From: Hirschia litorea
GTDB taxonomy: Bacteria > Pseudomonadota > Alphaproteobacteria > Caulobacterales > Hyphomonadaceae
Length of the DNA: 64,000 bases
Reading direction: 5' to 3'
Assembly (NCBI RefSeq): GCF_042665075.1
Contig: NZ_JBHTBR010000005.1
Span: 868,001 to 932,000 of the forward strand
Part shown: positions 8,296 through 18,244 of the stretch, in pieces
Layout of the letters: every line of letters starts with the position of its first letter
Numbering within the stretch: position 1 is the first letter of the stretch
Position numbers and translations under genes: made by a program
Notes under the pieces: generated by a model
What the model saw: the letters and a program-made list of their open reading frames with translations, nothing else
Database searches by the model: none
Told to the model about the DNA's origin: nothing

Positions 8296-10278
8296 ATGAC
8301 ATCTTCTGCAGTCGCTAACCGTGATATGGCGAATGCCATTCGCGCACTTTCAACCGATGCTATTGAAAAAGCGGGTATTGGACATTTGGGTCTCCCATTG
8401 GGAATGGCTGATGCAGCGACTGTCTTGTTTACTCAGTTTCTAAAATTTGATCCAACAGCCCCCAAATGGGCAGATCGTGACCGCTTTGTATTGTCAGCTG
8501 GGCACGGTTCAATGCTGATTTATTCTCTGTTACACTTAACAGGTTATGCATCAGTATCTATGGACGACATTAAGCAGTTTCGTCAGCTAGGTTCAAACAC
8601 GCCGGGTCACCCAGAAAACTTCGTAACGGAAGGCGTTGAAACGACAACTGGTCCTCTCGGGCAGGGGATAGCAACAGCCGTTGGTATGGCGATCGCCGAA
8701 CGCAACATGAATGCGCGTTATGGAGATGATTTAGTCGATCACTATACTTATGTGATCGCAGGTGATGGCTGCTTGATGGAAGGCATTTCTCAAGAAGCGC
8801 TCACACTGGCAGGTCATTTAGGCTTGGGTAAATTGATTGTTCTGTTTGACGATAACGCAGTGACAATTGATGGTGGGACAGATGTCGCTGACTCAACGAA
8901 ACAAACGGCGCGTTTTGCGGCGTCTGGCTGGCAAGTAGATGCTGTCGATGGGCATGATCCAGAGGCAGTCGCAGAAGCAATTTCGCGCGCAAAAGCAAAC
9001 ACGGATAAACCGAGCTTAATTGCATGTAAAACAACAATTGGTTTTGGAGCGCCAACATTTGCCGGACAAGGTAAAGCCCATGGCGGACCTTACCCCGCAG
9101 ATGAAACTGCAGCGCTTCGTGAAAACCTTGGATTACCTAAAGAGCGCTTTACTGTCGTACCAGAGGTATTGGACGCGTGGCGCGCGGCGGGTTCGCGTTC
9201 AGTGGATGAACGCAAAGCGTGGGAAGCACGTTTGAATGCATCTGATAAAGCATCCGAATTTACACGCGCTATGGCTGGTAAATTGCCTGAGGGCGTTGAA
9301 GCTGCTGCGAACGCACACAAGAAAGACGTTGTTGAAGGCCAAGCCACGAAAGCAACGCGTCAATGGTCTGGAGCGGCGCTTGAAGTGCTCACTGGTGTTA
9401 TTCCGGAGATGATTGGTGGGTCTGCTGACCTGACAGGATCAAACAACACGAAAACATCGCACACGACCGCACTGAACAATTCTGATTGGGCAGGGCGCTA
9501 TATGCACTATGGTGTGCGTGAGCACGCAATGGCGGCCGCGATGAACGGTATGGCGCAACATGGCGGTGTTATTCCTTATTCTGGGACATTCTTGGCATTT
9601 GCGGACTATTCACGTGGTGCCATTCGTTTGGGTGCATTGATGGGTGCGCGCGTTATTCACGTAATGACGCATGACTCTATCGGTTTGGGTGAGGATGGTC
9701 CTACACACCAACCTGTTGAGCATGTGGCATCTTTACGCGCTATGCCGGGTATTAAAGTATATCGTCCTTGTGATGGTGTTGAAACAATGGAAGCGTGGCA
9801 AATGGCATTGAGCTATGAAGATAGCCCATCTGTTATTGCGCTTACACGCCAAGGTGTTGTGCCAGCACGTAAGTCACACACAGATGAAAACCTTGTTGCA
9901 AAGGGCGGTTATATTCTGTCTGAAGCAAGCGGTGAATTACAGGTCGTGATTGTTGCAACTGGATCTGAAGTTGGACTAGCGCTGGAAGCACAAGAAAAGC
10001 TTGCGGCACAAGGTATTGGTGCACGCGTTGTATCCATGCCATGTATGGAATTATTCTTCGAGCAATCTGACGCATACCAAGAAGAGGTACTTGGCGGTAA
10101 TGTCCCTAAAGTGGGTGCCGAGGCTGGCGTCCGATTTGGGTGGGATGCAGTGATTGGATCAGATGGTGAATTTGTCGGAATGAATGGTTTTGGGGCGTCT
10201 GCACCAGCAAAAGACCTATTCAACCACTTTAATATCACTTCCGATGCAATTGTGGATGCTGCGTTAAAACAAATCTAA
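8296..10278 (+). CDS. tkt: transketolase
   Basis: 660 residues, normal for bacterial transketolase. Visible signatures: SAGHGSMLIYSLLHLTGY and GHPE (thiamine-diphosphate site), GDGCLMEG with the downstream DDNAVTIDGGT (metal-pyrophosphate motif), and YGVREHAMAAAMNGMA carrying the catalytic Glu. It moves two-carbon units between ketose and aldose phosphates in the pentose phosphate pathway. First gene of a carbon-metabolism block with gap, marC, pgk and fba; a strong hairpin separates it from gap. Confidence 0.97.
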   Translation: MTSSAVANRDMANAIRALSTDAIEKAGIGHLGLPLGMADAATVLFTQFLKFDPTAPKWADRDRFVLSAGHGSMLIYSLLHLTGYASVSMDDIKQFRQLGSNTPGHPENFVTEGVETTTGPLGQGIATAVGMAIAERNMNARYGDDLVDHYTYVIAGDGCLMEGISQEALTLAGHLGLGKLIVLFDDNAVTIDGGTDVADSTKQTARFAASGWQVDAVDGHDPEAVAEAISRAKANTDKPSLIACKTTIGFGAPTFAGQGKAHGGPYPADETAALRENLGLPKERFTVVPEVLDAWRAAGSRSVDERKAWEARLNASDKASEFTRAMAGKLPEGVEAAANAHKKDVVEGQATKATRQWSGAALEVLTGVIPEMIGGSADLTGSNNTKTSHTTALNNSDWAGRYMHYGVREHAMAAAMNGMAQHGGVIPYSGTFLAFADYSRGAIRLGALMGARVIHVMTHDSIGLGEDGPTHQPVEHVASLRAMPGIKVYRPCDGVETMEAWQMALSYEDSPSVIALTRQGVVPARKSHTDENLVAKGGYILSEASGELQVVIVATGSEVGLALEAQEKLAAQGIGARVVSMPCMELFFEQSDAYQEEVLGGNVPKVGAEAGVRFGWDAVIGSDGEFVGMNGFGASAPAKDLFNHFNITSDAIVDAALKQI

Positions 10279-10304
10279 TTGAACGAATAATATTGATAAA
10301 ACTT

Positions 10305-10331
10305 CGGTACGGGGCCATGTATTCCGTACCG
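10305..10331. promoter_or_regulatory. perfect inverted repeat between tkt and gap
   Basis: Arms CGGTACGG (10305-10312) and CCGTACCG (10324-10331) are perfect 8-mers around an 11-base spacer, with no T tract. Either an RNA hairpin that sets relative tkt/gap expression or an operator for gap. The ten-base-long GC-rich symmetry is unlikely by chance in an 81-base gap. Confidence 0.5.
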
Positions 10332-10359
10332 TCAACAGGGACTGTAAAGGAAATTTAAG

Positions 10360-11367
10360 ATGGCTGTACGTGTAGCAATCAATGGTTTTGGACGCATCGG
10401 ACGCTTAGTACTGCGTTCTATTATCGAAAATAAGCGCACTGATATTGAAGTTGTGTCAATCAACGACCTTGGTCCTGTTGAGACAAATGCACATCTTTTG
10501 AAATACGATTCTGTTCACGGCACTTTGCAAGCAGATGTGTCTGTTGAAGGTGAAAACATCATCGTAAACGGAAAAGCGATCAAAGTTACAGCTATCCGCG
10601 ACCCAAAAGAATTGCCGCACAAAGAAAACAACATCGATATTGCGATGGAGTGTACAGGTTTCTTTGCAGATAAAGAAAAAGCGTCTGCTCACCTAGAAGC
10701 TGGTGCAAAGCGTGTTCTTGTTTCTGCTCCTGCAACGGGCGCTGACAAAACAATCGTTTATGGTGTGAACCACGATACTTTGACAGCTGATGATTTGGTT
10801 GTGTCTAACGCATCTTGTACAACAAACTGTCTGTCTCCAGTTGCGAAAGTATTGAACGACAAAATCGGTATTGAGAAAGGGATTATGACAACAATCCACT
10901 CATATACTGGTGACCAGCCAACACTCGACCGTATGCACAAAGACCTTTACCGCGCACGTGCAGCTGCATTGTCAATGATCCCAACTTCAACGGGTGCTGC
11001 TAAAGCTGTAGGCTTGGTTCTTCCAGAGCTAAACGGTAAATTGGATGGTTTCTCATTGCGTGTTCCAACACCAAATGTTTCTGTTGTTGACCTGAAATTT
11101 GTTGCAAAGCGCGATACAACAATTGAAGAAATCAATGCGGCGGTAAAAGAAGCTGCTGAAGGTTCTCTAAAAGGTGTGCTAGGGTATACTGAAGTGAAGC
11201 ATGTGTCTTCTGACTTCAACCACGACCCGCACTCTTCGATTTTCCACGCTGATCAAACAAAAGTAATGGACGGAAACTTCGTATCTGTTCTTGCTTGGTA
11301 CGATAATGAGTGGGGCTTCTCAACACGTATGTCAGACACTGCAATCGCTTTAGCGAAATTCATCTAG
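10360..11367 (+). CDS. gap: glyceraldehyde-3-phosphate dehydrogenase, type I
   Basis: 335 residues with the NAD-binding start INGFGRIGRLVLR, catalytic Cys in SNASCTTNCL (about residue 152), and the C-terminal WYDNEWGFS. It oxidises glyceraldehyde-3-phosphate to 1,3-bisphosphoglycerate in glycolysis/gluconeogenesis. GGAAATTTAAG supplies a ribosome site seven bases before the ATG. Codon use is visibly biased toward a highly expressed set compared with neighbours such as marC. Confidence 0.97.
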   Translation: MAVRVAINGFGRIGRLVLRSIIENKRTDIEVVSINDLGPVETNAHLLKYDSVHGTLQADVSVEGENIIVNGKAIKVTAIRDPKELPHKENNIDIAMECTGFFADKEKASAHLEAGAKRVLVSAPATGADKTIVYGVNHDTLTADDLVVSNASCTTNCLSPVAKVLNDKIGIEKGIMTTIHSYTGDQPTLDRMHKDLYRARAAALSMIPTSTGAAKAVGLVLPELNGKLDGFSLRVPTPNVSVVDLKFVAKRDTTIEEINAAVKEAAEGSLKGVLGYTEVKHVSSDFNHDPHSSIFHADQTKVMDGNFVSVLAWYDNEWGFSTRMSDTAIALAKFI

Positions 11368-11397
11368 TAATAGCAGTTTTTGACACGGGTATAGTAT

Positions 11398-12024
11398 ATG
11401 GATTGGGGATCGCTCTATCGAGATTTGATAACGCTTTTTGTTGTTATTGATCCTATCGGAACGATCCCCATTTTCATTGCTGTGACTGCTGGTATGACCG
11501 CAGAGTCGCGCCCTAAGGTTGCGCTTGTGGGTGTTTTAATTGCAGCAGTTGTTTTATATTTCTTTCTGGCTTTAGGGCAGCTTGTATTTGAGGCACTAGG
11601 CTTAGCGCTGGGATCGTTTCAGATCGCCGGTGGGATAATCTTATTCCTGTTTGCATTGCAGATGGTGTTTGGTGATTCAAAACCAGAAGAAGAGTTAGCG
11701 AAAGCTAAAACGATCAGTCAAAGCGCCGTTTTTCCACTGGCAATGCCATCTATCGCGTCGCCCGGTGCCATTATGACTGTGATCATCCTCACTGAAAATC
11801 AAGGTAATTCTATTCTTGAGCAAACAGTAACAGCTGGTTTGCTACTTGGTGTGTTGATCTTCACATTTGTTTTATTGCTGTTGGCTAATCCAATACTCAA
11901 AATAATAGGGACGTCTGGAGCAAGTGTTATAAGCCGTGTTATGGGGATGATATTATCCACAGTCGCGGTCGACGCTATTCTTAACGGCTTTGCTGTCCTG
12001 AACGTAATTGATCTAAATCATTAG
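11398..12024 (+). CDS. MarC-family integral membrane protein
   Basis: 208 residues with about six hydrophobic helices. The N-terminal LFVVIDPIGTIPIFIAVTAG and the FPLAMPSIASPGAIMTVIIL motif in the middle are the duplicated MarC signatures. MarC proteins are inner-membrane proteins of uncertain transport function (some relatives move neutral amino acids). It is inserted between gap and pgk with gaps of 30 and 9 bases, so almost surely cotranscribed with them; that placement is unexpected for a glycolytic operon. Confidence 0.9.
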   Translation: MDWGSLYRDLITLFVVIDPIGTIPIFIAVTAGMTAESRPKVALVGVLIAAVVLYFFLALGQLVFEALGLALGSFQIAGGIILFLFALQMVFGDSKPEEELAKAKTISQSAVFPLAMPSIASPGAIMTVIILTENQGNSILEQTVTAGLLLGVLIFTFVLLLLANPILKIIGTSGASVISRVMGMILSTVAVDAILNGFAVLNVIDLNH

Positions 12025-12033
12025 GAGAAAATC

Positions 12034-13239
12034 ATGTCGAATTTTCGTACTCTAGACACTATCGCTGATGAAGTTGGCGGGAAAACAGCGTTGGTTCGCG
12101 TGGATTTCAACGTTCCAATGAATGATGCCGGTGAAGTGACAGATGACACGCGTTTTCGTGCAGCGCTTCCAACCGTAAAGTTTTTACGTGAGCATGGCGC
12201 GAAAGTTGTCTTGATGGCTCACTTTGGTCGTCCTAAGGGGCAAATCGTACCAGAGATGAGTTTGAAACCAGTTGCGACTGCATTTGGTGAGGTTTTGGGT
12301 GCGCCAGTTTCTTTTGCCGAAAATTGTGGTTTTGGTCCAAAGGCAAAAGCTTTTATTGAGAGCCGCCCACAAGATGAAGTAGTATTGCTTGAAAATACGC
12401 GTTTTGAAGCTGGCGAAGAAAAAAACGATGTTGATCTGGCAAAAGCAATGGCAGAGCTGGGCGACATTTATGTCAATGACGCGTTCTCCGCAGCCCACCG
12501 TGCGCACGCATCGACAGAAGGCGTGACGAAATTCCTTCCGGCCTATGCTGGTCGTTCTATGGAAGCAGAGCTTAAATCTCTTGATGCAGCTTTGGGAACA
12601 CCGCAGCGACCGGTTGTTGCGGTTGTCGGCGGCGCAAAAGTGTCTTCAAAAATTGATTTGCTGAAAAACCTTGTCTCGAAAGTAGACACATTGGTTATCG
12701 GTGGCGGCATGGCGAACACATTTTTGTTTGCTGATGGCGTGTCTGTCGGGAAATCTCTGTGTGAAGCTGATCTGACTGGCACAGTGAAAGATATTCAAGC
12801 GGCTGCTGAGAAAGCTGGCTGTAAGATTATGCTGCCAACGGATGTTGTGTGTGCAAAAGAATTTAAAGCACGTGCACCATCACGTATTTGCGATGCAAGT
12901 GAAGTTGCTGAAGATGAAATGATTTTGGATGCAGGTCCAATTTCTGCGGCAGCTCTAGTGGATGAAATGTCCAAATCTAAAACTGTTGTGTGGAATGGGC
13001 CTCTTGGTGCATTTGAGCTGGAGCCATTCGATGAGGCGACTGTTGCGGCGGCAAAAGGTGCGGGTGACTTGGCTAAATCTGGTAAGATTACAGCCGTTGC
13101 GGGCGGTGGTGACACTGTTGCTGCTCTTAATCATGCGGGTGCTGCACAAGACTTTACATTCATCTCAACAGCAGGTGGAGCCTTCCTAGAATGGATGGAA
13201 GGAAAAGAATTACCAGGTGTTGAAGCGTTACGGGTGTAA
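12034..13239 (+). CDS. pgk: phosphoglycerate kinase
   Basis: 401 residues. Signatures are KTALVRVDFNVPMN at the N-terminus, MAHFGRPKG, ENTRFEAGEEKND, the hinge VVGGAKVSSKIDLLKNL, and the nucleotide site WNGPLGAFE and AVAGGGDTVAALNHAG. It makes ATP and 3-phosphoglycerate from 1,3-bisphosphoglycerate. AGGAGAAAATC provides a strong ribosome site. Only nine bases separate it from marC. Confidence 0.97.
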   Translation: MSNFRTLDTIADEVGGKTALVRVDFNVPMNDAGEVTDDTRFRAALPTVKFLREHGAKVVLMAHFGRPKGQIVPEMSLKPVATAFGEVLGAPVSFAENCGFGPKAKAFIESRPQDEVVLLENTRFEAGEEKNDVDLAKAMAELGDIYVNDAFSAAHRAHASTEGVTKFLPAYAGRSMEAELKSLDAALGTPQRPVVAVVGGAKVSSKIDLLKNLVSKVDTLVIGGGMANTFLFADGVSVGKSLCEADLTGTVKDIQAAAEKAGCKIMLPTDVVCAKEFKARAPSRICDASEVAEDEMILDAGPISAAALVDEMSKSKTVVWNGPLGAFELEPFDEATVAAAKGAGDLAKSGKITAVAGGGDTVAALNHAGAAQDFTFISTAGGAFLEWMEGKELPGVEALRV

Positions 13240-13378
13240 CCAGTAGTTACAAAATTGACGCCTTTAGCGTATATAAGACACCAAGTTAGAAATGGCGGCA
13301 CGGAATCTGCTAGGGTTTCGTGCAACCGAAATAAGCAATAATCGCGATAACGCGAATGCAAATGGGACGAGTATTAAA

Positions 13379-14443
13379 ATGGCACGTATTACGCTTCGCC
13401 AGCTGTTAGATCACGCGGCTGAAAATGACTATGGACTACCAGCGTTTAACATCAATAACATGGAGCAGGCGCTTGCTATCATGGAAGCGGCGGACAAGGT
13501 GAATGCACCTGTTATTATCCAAGCTTCACGTGGTGCACGTGCATACGCAAACGACATTGTTTTAAAACACATTATTGATGCTATGGTTGAAATGTACCCA
13601 CACCTTCCTGTGTGTATGCACCAAGACCACGGTAATTCAGAAGCGACATGTGCGACAGCAGTACAATTTGGTTTCACATCTGTGATGATGGATGGGTCGC
13701 TTGAGCGCGATGCGAAAACACCTGCATCATATGAACACAATGTTCACGTCACAAAAGCCGTTTCCGATATGGCACACTGGGTTGGTGCATCCGTTGAGGG
13801 TGAGCTAGGTGTACTAGGTTCGCTTGAAACAGGTGAAGGCGAAAAAGAAGATGGTCATGGGTTTGAAGGTAAGTTGGAAATGTCTGACCTTCTCACAGAT
13901 CCAGACCAAGCTGTTGATTTCGTGAAAAAGACCAATGTGGATGCACTTGCGATCGCAATGGGAACGAGCCACGGTGCTTACAAGTTTAGCCGTAAACCAG
14001 ATGGTGAAGTGCTTGCGATGAACGTGATTGAAGAAATTCACAAGCGTTTACCTAACACACACTTGGTGATGCATGGTTCATCTTCTGTGCCTGAAGATCT
14101 ACAAGAAATCATCAACAAATATGGCGGTGAAATGCCACAAACTTGGGGTGTGCCAGTAGAAGAAATTCAACGTGGTATCAAGCACGGCGTGCGTAAAGTG
14201 AACATTGACACAGACTGTCGTATGGCAATCACTGGTGCGATCCGTAAAGTATTCACTGAAACACCAGCAGAATTCGACCCACGCAAATATTTGAAACCAG
14301 CTAAAGAAGCTATGACAAAAATCTGTATTGAGCGTTACCAACAATTTGGTGCTGAAGGTCAAGCAAGCAAGATTAAAGCTATCCCACTATCTGACATGGC
14401 AAAACGTTATGCCGCAGGTGAGCTAGATCAGTTTAAAAGCTAA
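13379..14443 (+). CDS. fba: class II fructose-bisphosphate aldolase
   Basis: 354 residues from the ATG at 13379 (MARITLRQLLDHAAE), preferred over the longer frame from 13292 whose 29 extra residues do not look like the family. Zn-binding histidines are in MHQDHGN, MGTSHGAYKF and LVMHGSSS, marking class II; the overall sequence is the 'Calvin-cycle' FbaA/CbbA subtype. It cleaves fructose-1,6-bisphosphate to two triose phosphates. Last gene of the block; a strong terminator follows 23 bases after the stop. Confidence 0.96.
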   Translation: MARITLRQLLDHAAENDYGLPAFNINNMEQALAIMEAADKVNAPVIIQASRGARAYANDIVLKHIIDAMVEMYPHLPVCMHQDHGNSEATCATAVQFGFTSVMMDGSLERDAKTPASYEHNVHVTKAVSDMAHWVGASVEGELGVLGSLETGEGEKEDGHGFEGKLEMSDLLTDPDQAVDFVKKTNVDALAIAMGTSHGAYKFSRKPDGEVLAMNVIEEIHKRLPNTHLVMHGSSSVPEDLQEIINKYGGEMPQTWGVPVEEIQRGIKHGVRKVNIDTDCRMAITGAIRKVFTETPAEFDPRKYLKPAKEAMTKICIERYQQFGAEGQASKIKAIPLSDMAKRYAAGELDQFKS

Positions 14444-14465
14444 GTTCCGCCTAGTATGATTTAAT

Positions 14466-14503
14466 AAAAAGCCCTGAGCATTTTCTTTGCTCAGGGCTTT
14501 TTT
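14466..14503 (+). terminator. rho-independent terminator after fba
   Basis: A 9-base GC-rich stem (GCCCTGAGC with its complement) is flanked by five As and followed by six Ts, so it can work in both directions and may also serve the convergent lipoprotein gene. Confidence 0.9.
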
Positions 14504-14538
14504 GATGCGGTCAAATAGTCTTCTCTGAAAGAGGGTAT

Positions 14539-15762
<1,224 letters not shown>

Positions 15763-15876
15763 ACCAATCCACCATTGGTTTGAAATTGTGCAGATAGCGC
15801 CGCAATATTTATGTAAACGTGATTGCGACAGCAAAAGACCTTGACGATAAAACCATTTAGTAACACAGACATTCTC

Positions 15877-16530
15877 ATGAACCAAGAATGCCGCCTATAC
15901 CTCATCACGCCGCCAATAATTGACGATATTGATGCCTTTGTAGATGCCTGCACGCAGGCTTTAGATGGCGGTGATGTAGCTAGTTTGCAAATTCGCCTCA
16001 AATCGCGTGAGGGTATCGCTGCGCCCGATGAACATATAGAGGCGGTTGCCAAACAAATTATCCCAATGGCGCAAGCTAAAGGCGTGGCTGTTCTTATTAA
16101 TGATCGCCCTGATCTTGCAAAAAAACTCAATGCAGATGGTGTCCATATTGGGCAAGATGACGTGTCATTGAAAGATGCACGTAAGATAGTCGGCGAAGAT
16201 ATGATTGTCGGTGTGACATGTCATGATAGCCGCCACTTAGGTATGGAAGCCGGAGAACAAGGCGCTGATTATGTCGCCTTTGGTGCATTTTATCCGACGC
16301 AAACAAAAGACCCAAAAGCAAAAGCTGAACTTGATACGCTTACATGGTGGCAACAATTTATCGAGTTACCCTGTGTGGCAATTGGCGGGATTACTGTTGA
16401 CAACGCTGCGCCGCTTATTGAGGCGGGAGCTGACTTTTTGGCGGTATCCTCTGGTGTTTGGGATTATAAAGATGGCCCCAAAGCGGCGGTTGCAGAATTT
16501 AATCGGATAATTGATAGTTTGCGCCCATAG
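15877..16530 (+). CDS. thiE: thiamine phosphate synthase
   Basis: 217 residues from the ATG at 15877. The TIM-barrel pattern of ThiE is clear: RLYLITPP, VLINDRPDLAKKLNADGVHIGQDDVSL, ADYVAFGAFYPTQTKD, AIGGITVDNA and a phosphate-binding end FLAVSSGVWD. It joins HMP-diphosphate to the thiazole phosphate to make thiamine phosphate. No other thi gene is near, and no THI-box riboswitch pattern is visible upstream; the gene is divergent from the lipoprotein. Confidence 0.92.
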   Translation: MNQECRLYLITPPIIDDIDAFVDACTQALDGGDVASLQIRLKSREGIAAPDEHIEAVAKQIIPMAQAKGVAVLINDRPDLAKKLNADGVHIGQDDVSLKDARKIVGEDMIVGVTCHDSRHLGMEAGEQGADYVAFGAFYPTQTKDPKAKAELDTLTWWQQFIELPCVAIGGITVDNAAPLIEAGADFLAVSSGVWDYKDGPKAAVAEFNRIIDSLRP

Positions 16531-16622
16531 TTTTCCAATCCATTTGGAAGCTTGGACTTATATTGTTAATTCATGCGTGGCACACCGTTTATGAGGCTAG
16601 TTCGCTTCATGCATAGATAGTC

Positions 16623-16643
16623 TCAAGGCCAGCAATGCCTTGA
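16623..16643. other. hairpin in the thiE/IMPase gap
   Basis: Perfect 7-base arms TCAAGGC and GCCTTGA around a 7-base loop, without a T tract. A smaller 6-base hairpin (16533-16549) follows the thiE stop. The rest of the 205-base gap shows only a possible -35 (CTTGAC near 16652). Function unknown. Confidence 0.3.
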
Positions 16644-16735
16644 TATATTGGCTTGACTAGGTTAGACGCCCCGTCTGGTATTTTGCTTGGTGATCTCCAC
16701 ACATCATCAGGTCTGCTCGTAGGAAAATTGAAATA

Positions 16736-17539
16736 ATGTCCCGTCCATCCCCAACCGTCTCGATTATGATTGAAGCTGCACAAGCGGCAGGCCGCAAATT
16801 ATTGCGCGATTTTGGGGAAGTTGAAAATCTTCAGGTTTCCAAAAAGGGACCGGCAGATTTTGTATCTGCAGCAGACAAAAAAGCTGAACAAATTTGTTTT
16901 GATCGCCTTTCTAAAAAGCGCCCAGGATATGGCTTTCTTATGGAAGAGGCTGGCGTGATTGAGGGGTCAGATAAATCTCACCGTTTCATCGTTGATCCTT
17001 TAGATGGCACGACGAACTTTTTGCATGGTATTCCACACTTTGCTGTGTCCATTGGACTAGAGCGTGATGGTGAATTGCGTGCCGGTGTTGTGCATGATGT
17101 GATCCGCAACGAGATTTTTTGGGCAGAGACAGGCGAGGGAGCTTGGCTAGAAAACCGTCGCTTGCGTATCTCAAACCGCCGCAAACTTGGAGAAAGCGTG
17201 ATTGCTACCGGTATCCCATTTATGGGCCGTGGTGATCACACGCAATATATTAAAGAACTCCACGTACTTATGGGTGAAGTTGCGGGTATTCGCCGTTTTG
17301 GAGCTGCCGCGCTTGATTTAGCTTATGTTGCATCTGGTCGCTTTGATGGCTTTTGGGAGCGCGGTCTCGCGCCTTGGGATGTTGCGGCGGGTATTGTGCT
17401 TGTGCGTGAAGCAGGCGGAGAAGTTAGCGGCTTAAACGGCGCTCATCCTCTAAATGACGGTGATCTTGTATGTGGAAACACAACGATTACCGCGAAGCTG
17501 ATTGACCGTGTCGAGGGTAAGATTAAACCAAAGGTCTAG
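16736..17539 (+). CDS. suhB: inositol monophosphatase family protein, SuhB-like
   Basis: 267 residues with the metal-binding set EEAG, DPLDGTTNFLHGIPHFAVSIGL and PWDVAAGIVLVREAGGEV. This is the classical SuhB/IMPase type, distinct from the HisN-like copy at 2984. In proteobacteria SuhB dephosphorylates inositol-1-phosphate and also joins the rRNA antitermination complex. The symbol is given by family resemblance; the enzymatic substrate here is inferred. It overlaps the convergent DinB gene by four bases. Confidence 0.85.
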   Translation: MSRPSPTVSIMIEAAQAAGRKLLRDFGEVENLQVSKKGPADFVSAADKKAEQICFDRLSKKRPGYGFLMEEAGVIEGSDKSHRFIVDPLDGTTNFLHGIPHFAVSIGLERDGELRAGVVHDVIRNEIFWAETGEGAWLENRRLRISNRRKLGESVIATGIPFMGRGDHTQYIKELHVLMGEVAGIRRFGAAALDLAYVASGRFDGFWERGLAPWDVAAGIVLVREAGGEVSGLNGAHPLNDGDLVCGNTTITAKLIDRVEGKIKPKV

Positions 17540-18036
17540 TCGGTCGGCATAAGCGGTAAATCTGTATCGCCTATATCAATATTGAAGTGTTTAAGCATGT
17601 GCGTCACCTGACCCCGATGGTGGGTTTGGTGATTGAAGATATGCGTGATGCAGAGCCAGCGCGGTTTCGTATAGGTTTGACCATTTGAGGCGCGCGTCCA
17701 AACAAGGTCTCCTGCGAGCCAGTCATCATTGAATGTATGCGTCCATTCCTGAAGGCGTAATATTGCTTCCTTATGTGTGTTTTCTAACATTTTGCGATCT
17801 GCATATAGATCAACACCCATATCGCTAGGTTGATAGGGCAGTGATAGATCAAAGCGTGTCATCCAGATTATATCTGCCCATAAAATATGATTCATAGTAG
17901 AATGAATGGACTTCCAGAATGCTCCAAGGTCTTCCTTAAATTGAGCATCGGATAGATGCGATGTTCGAGAATATATTTTTTCTGTCATCCATTGATTATA
18001 TTTGGCCATTTGCTGATAGTTTTTTGTGAGGTTCAT
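17536..18036 (-). CDS. DinB family protein
   Basis: 166 residues, a four-helix DinB/DUF664-like bundle. Metal ligands are likely the His in STMNHILWADIIW and the pair in IFNHQTHHRGQVTHML. Members are metal-dependent thiol S-transferases or remain unassigned; they are not the DNA polymerase DinB. It starts MNLTKNYQQMAKYNQW, a typical N-terminus for the group. Confidence 0.88.
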   Translation of the reverse strand: MNLTKNYQQMAKYNQWMTEKIYSRTSHLSDAQFKEDLGAFWKSIHSTMNHILWADIIWMTRFDLSLPYQPSDMGVDLYADRKMLENTHKEAILRLQEWTHTFNDDWLAGDLVWTRASNGQTYTKPRWLCITHIFNHQTHHRGQVTHMLKHFNIDIGDTDLPLMPTD

Positions 18037-18244
18037 AGAAAACTCCCAGTGAAGGTGCGCAATTTAATTATGGTACCAGAGCCAAATAAGATAAAATGTA
18101 TTCAGTTTAGAGCGCACGCGAATAATCAAATCATGAAGGTTAGCTGAAACTATCGTAACATGACGTGTTCACCACAATTATGACTCGTTTCAGAAGAGAA
18201 TAGCTAGAGCTTTTCATCTGTCAGGCGAATTTAGAGGGCCAAGA

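Noticed and set aside
13292..13378. Upstream extension of fructose-bisphosphate aldolase
   Set aside because: The 29 extra residues are unlike class II aldolases; MARITLRQLL at 13379 is the normal start.
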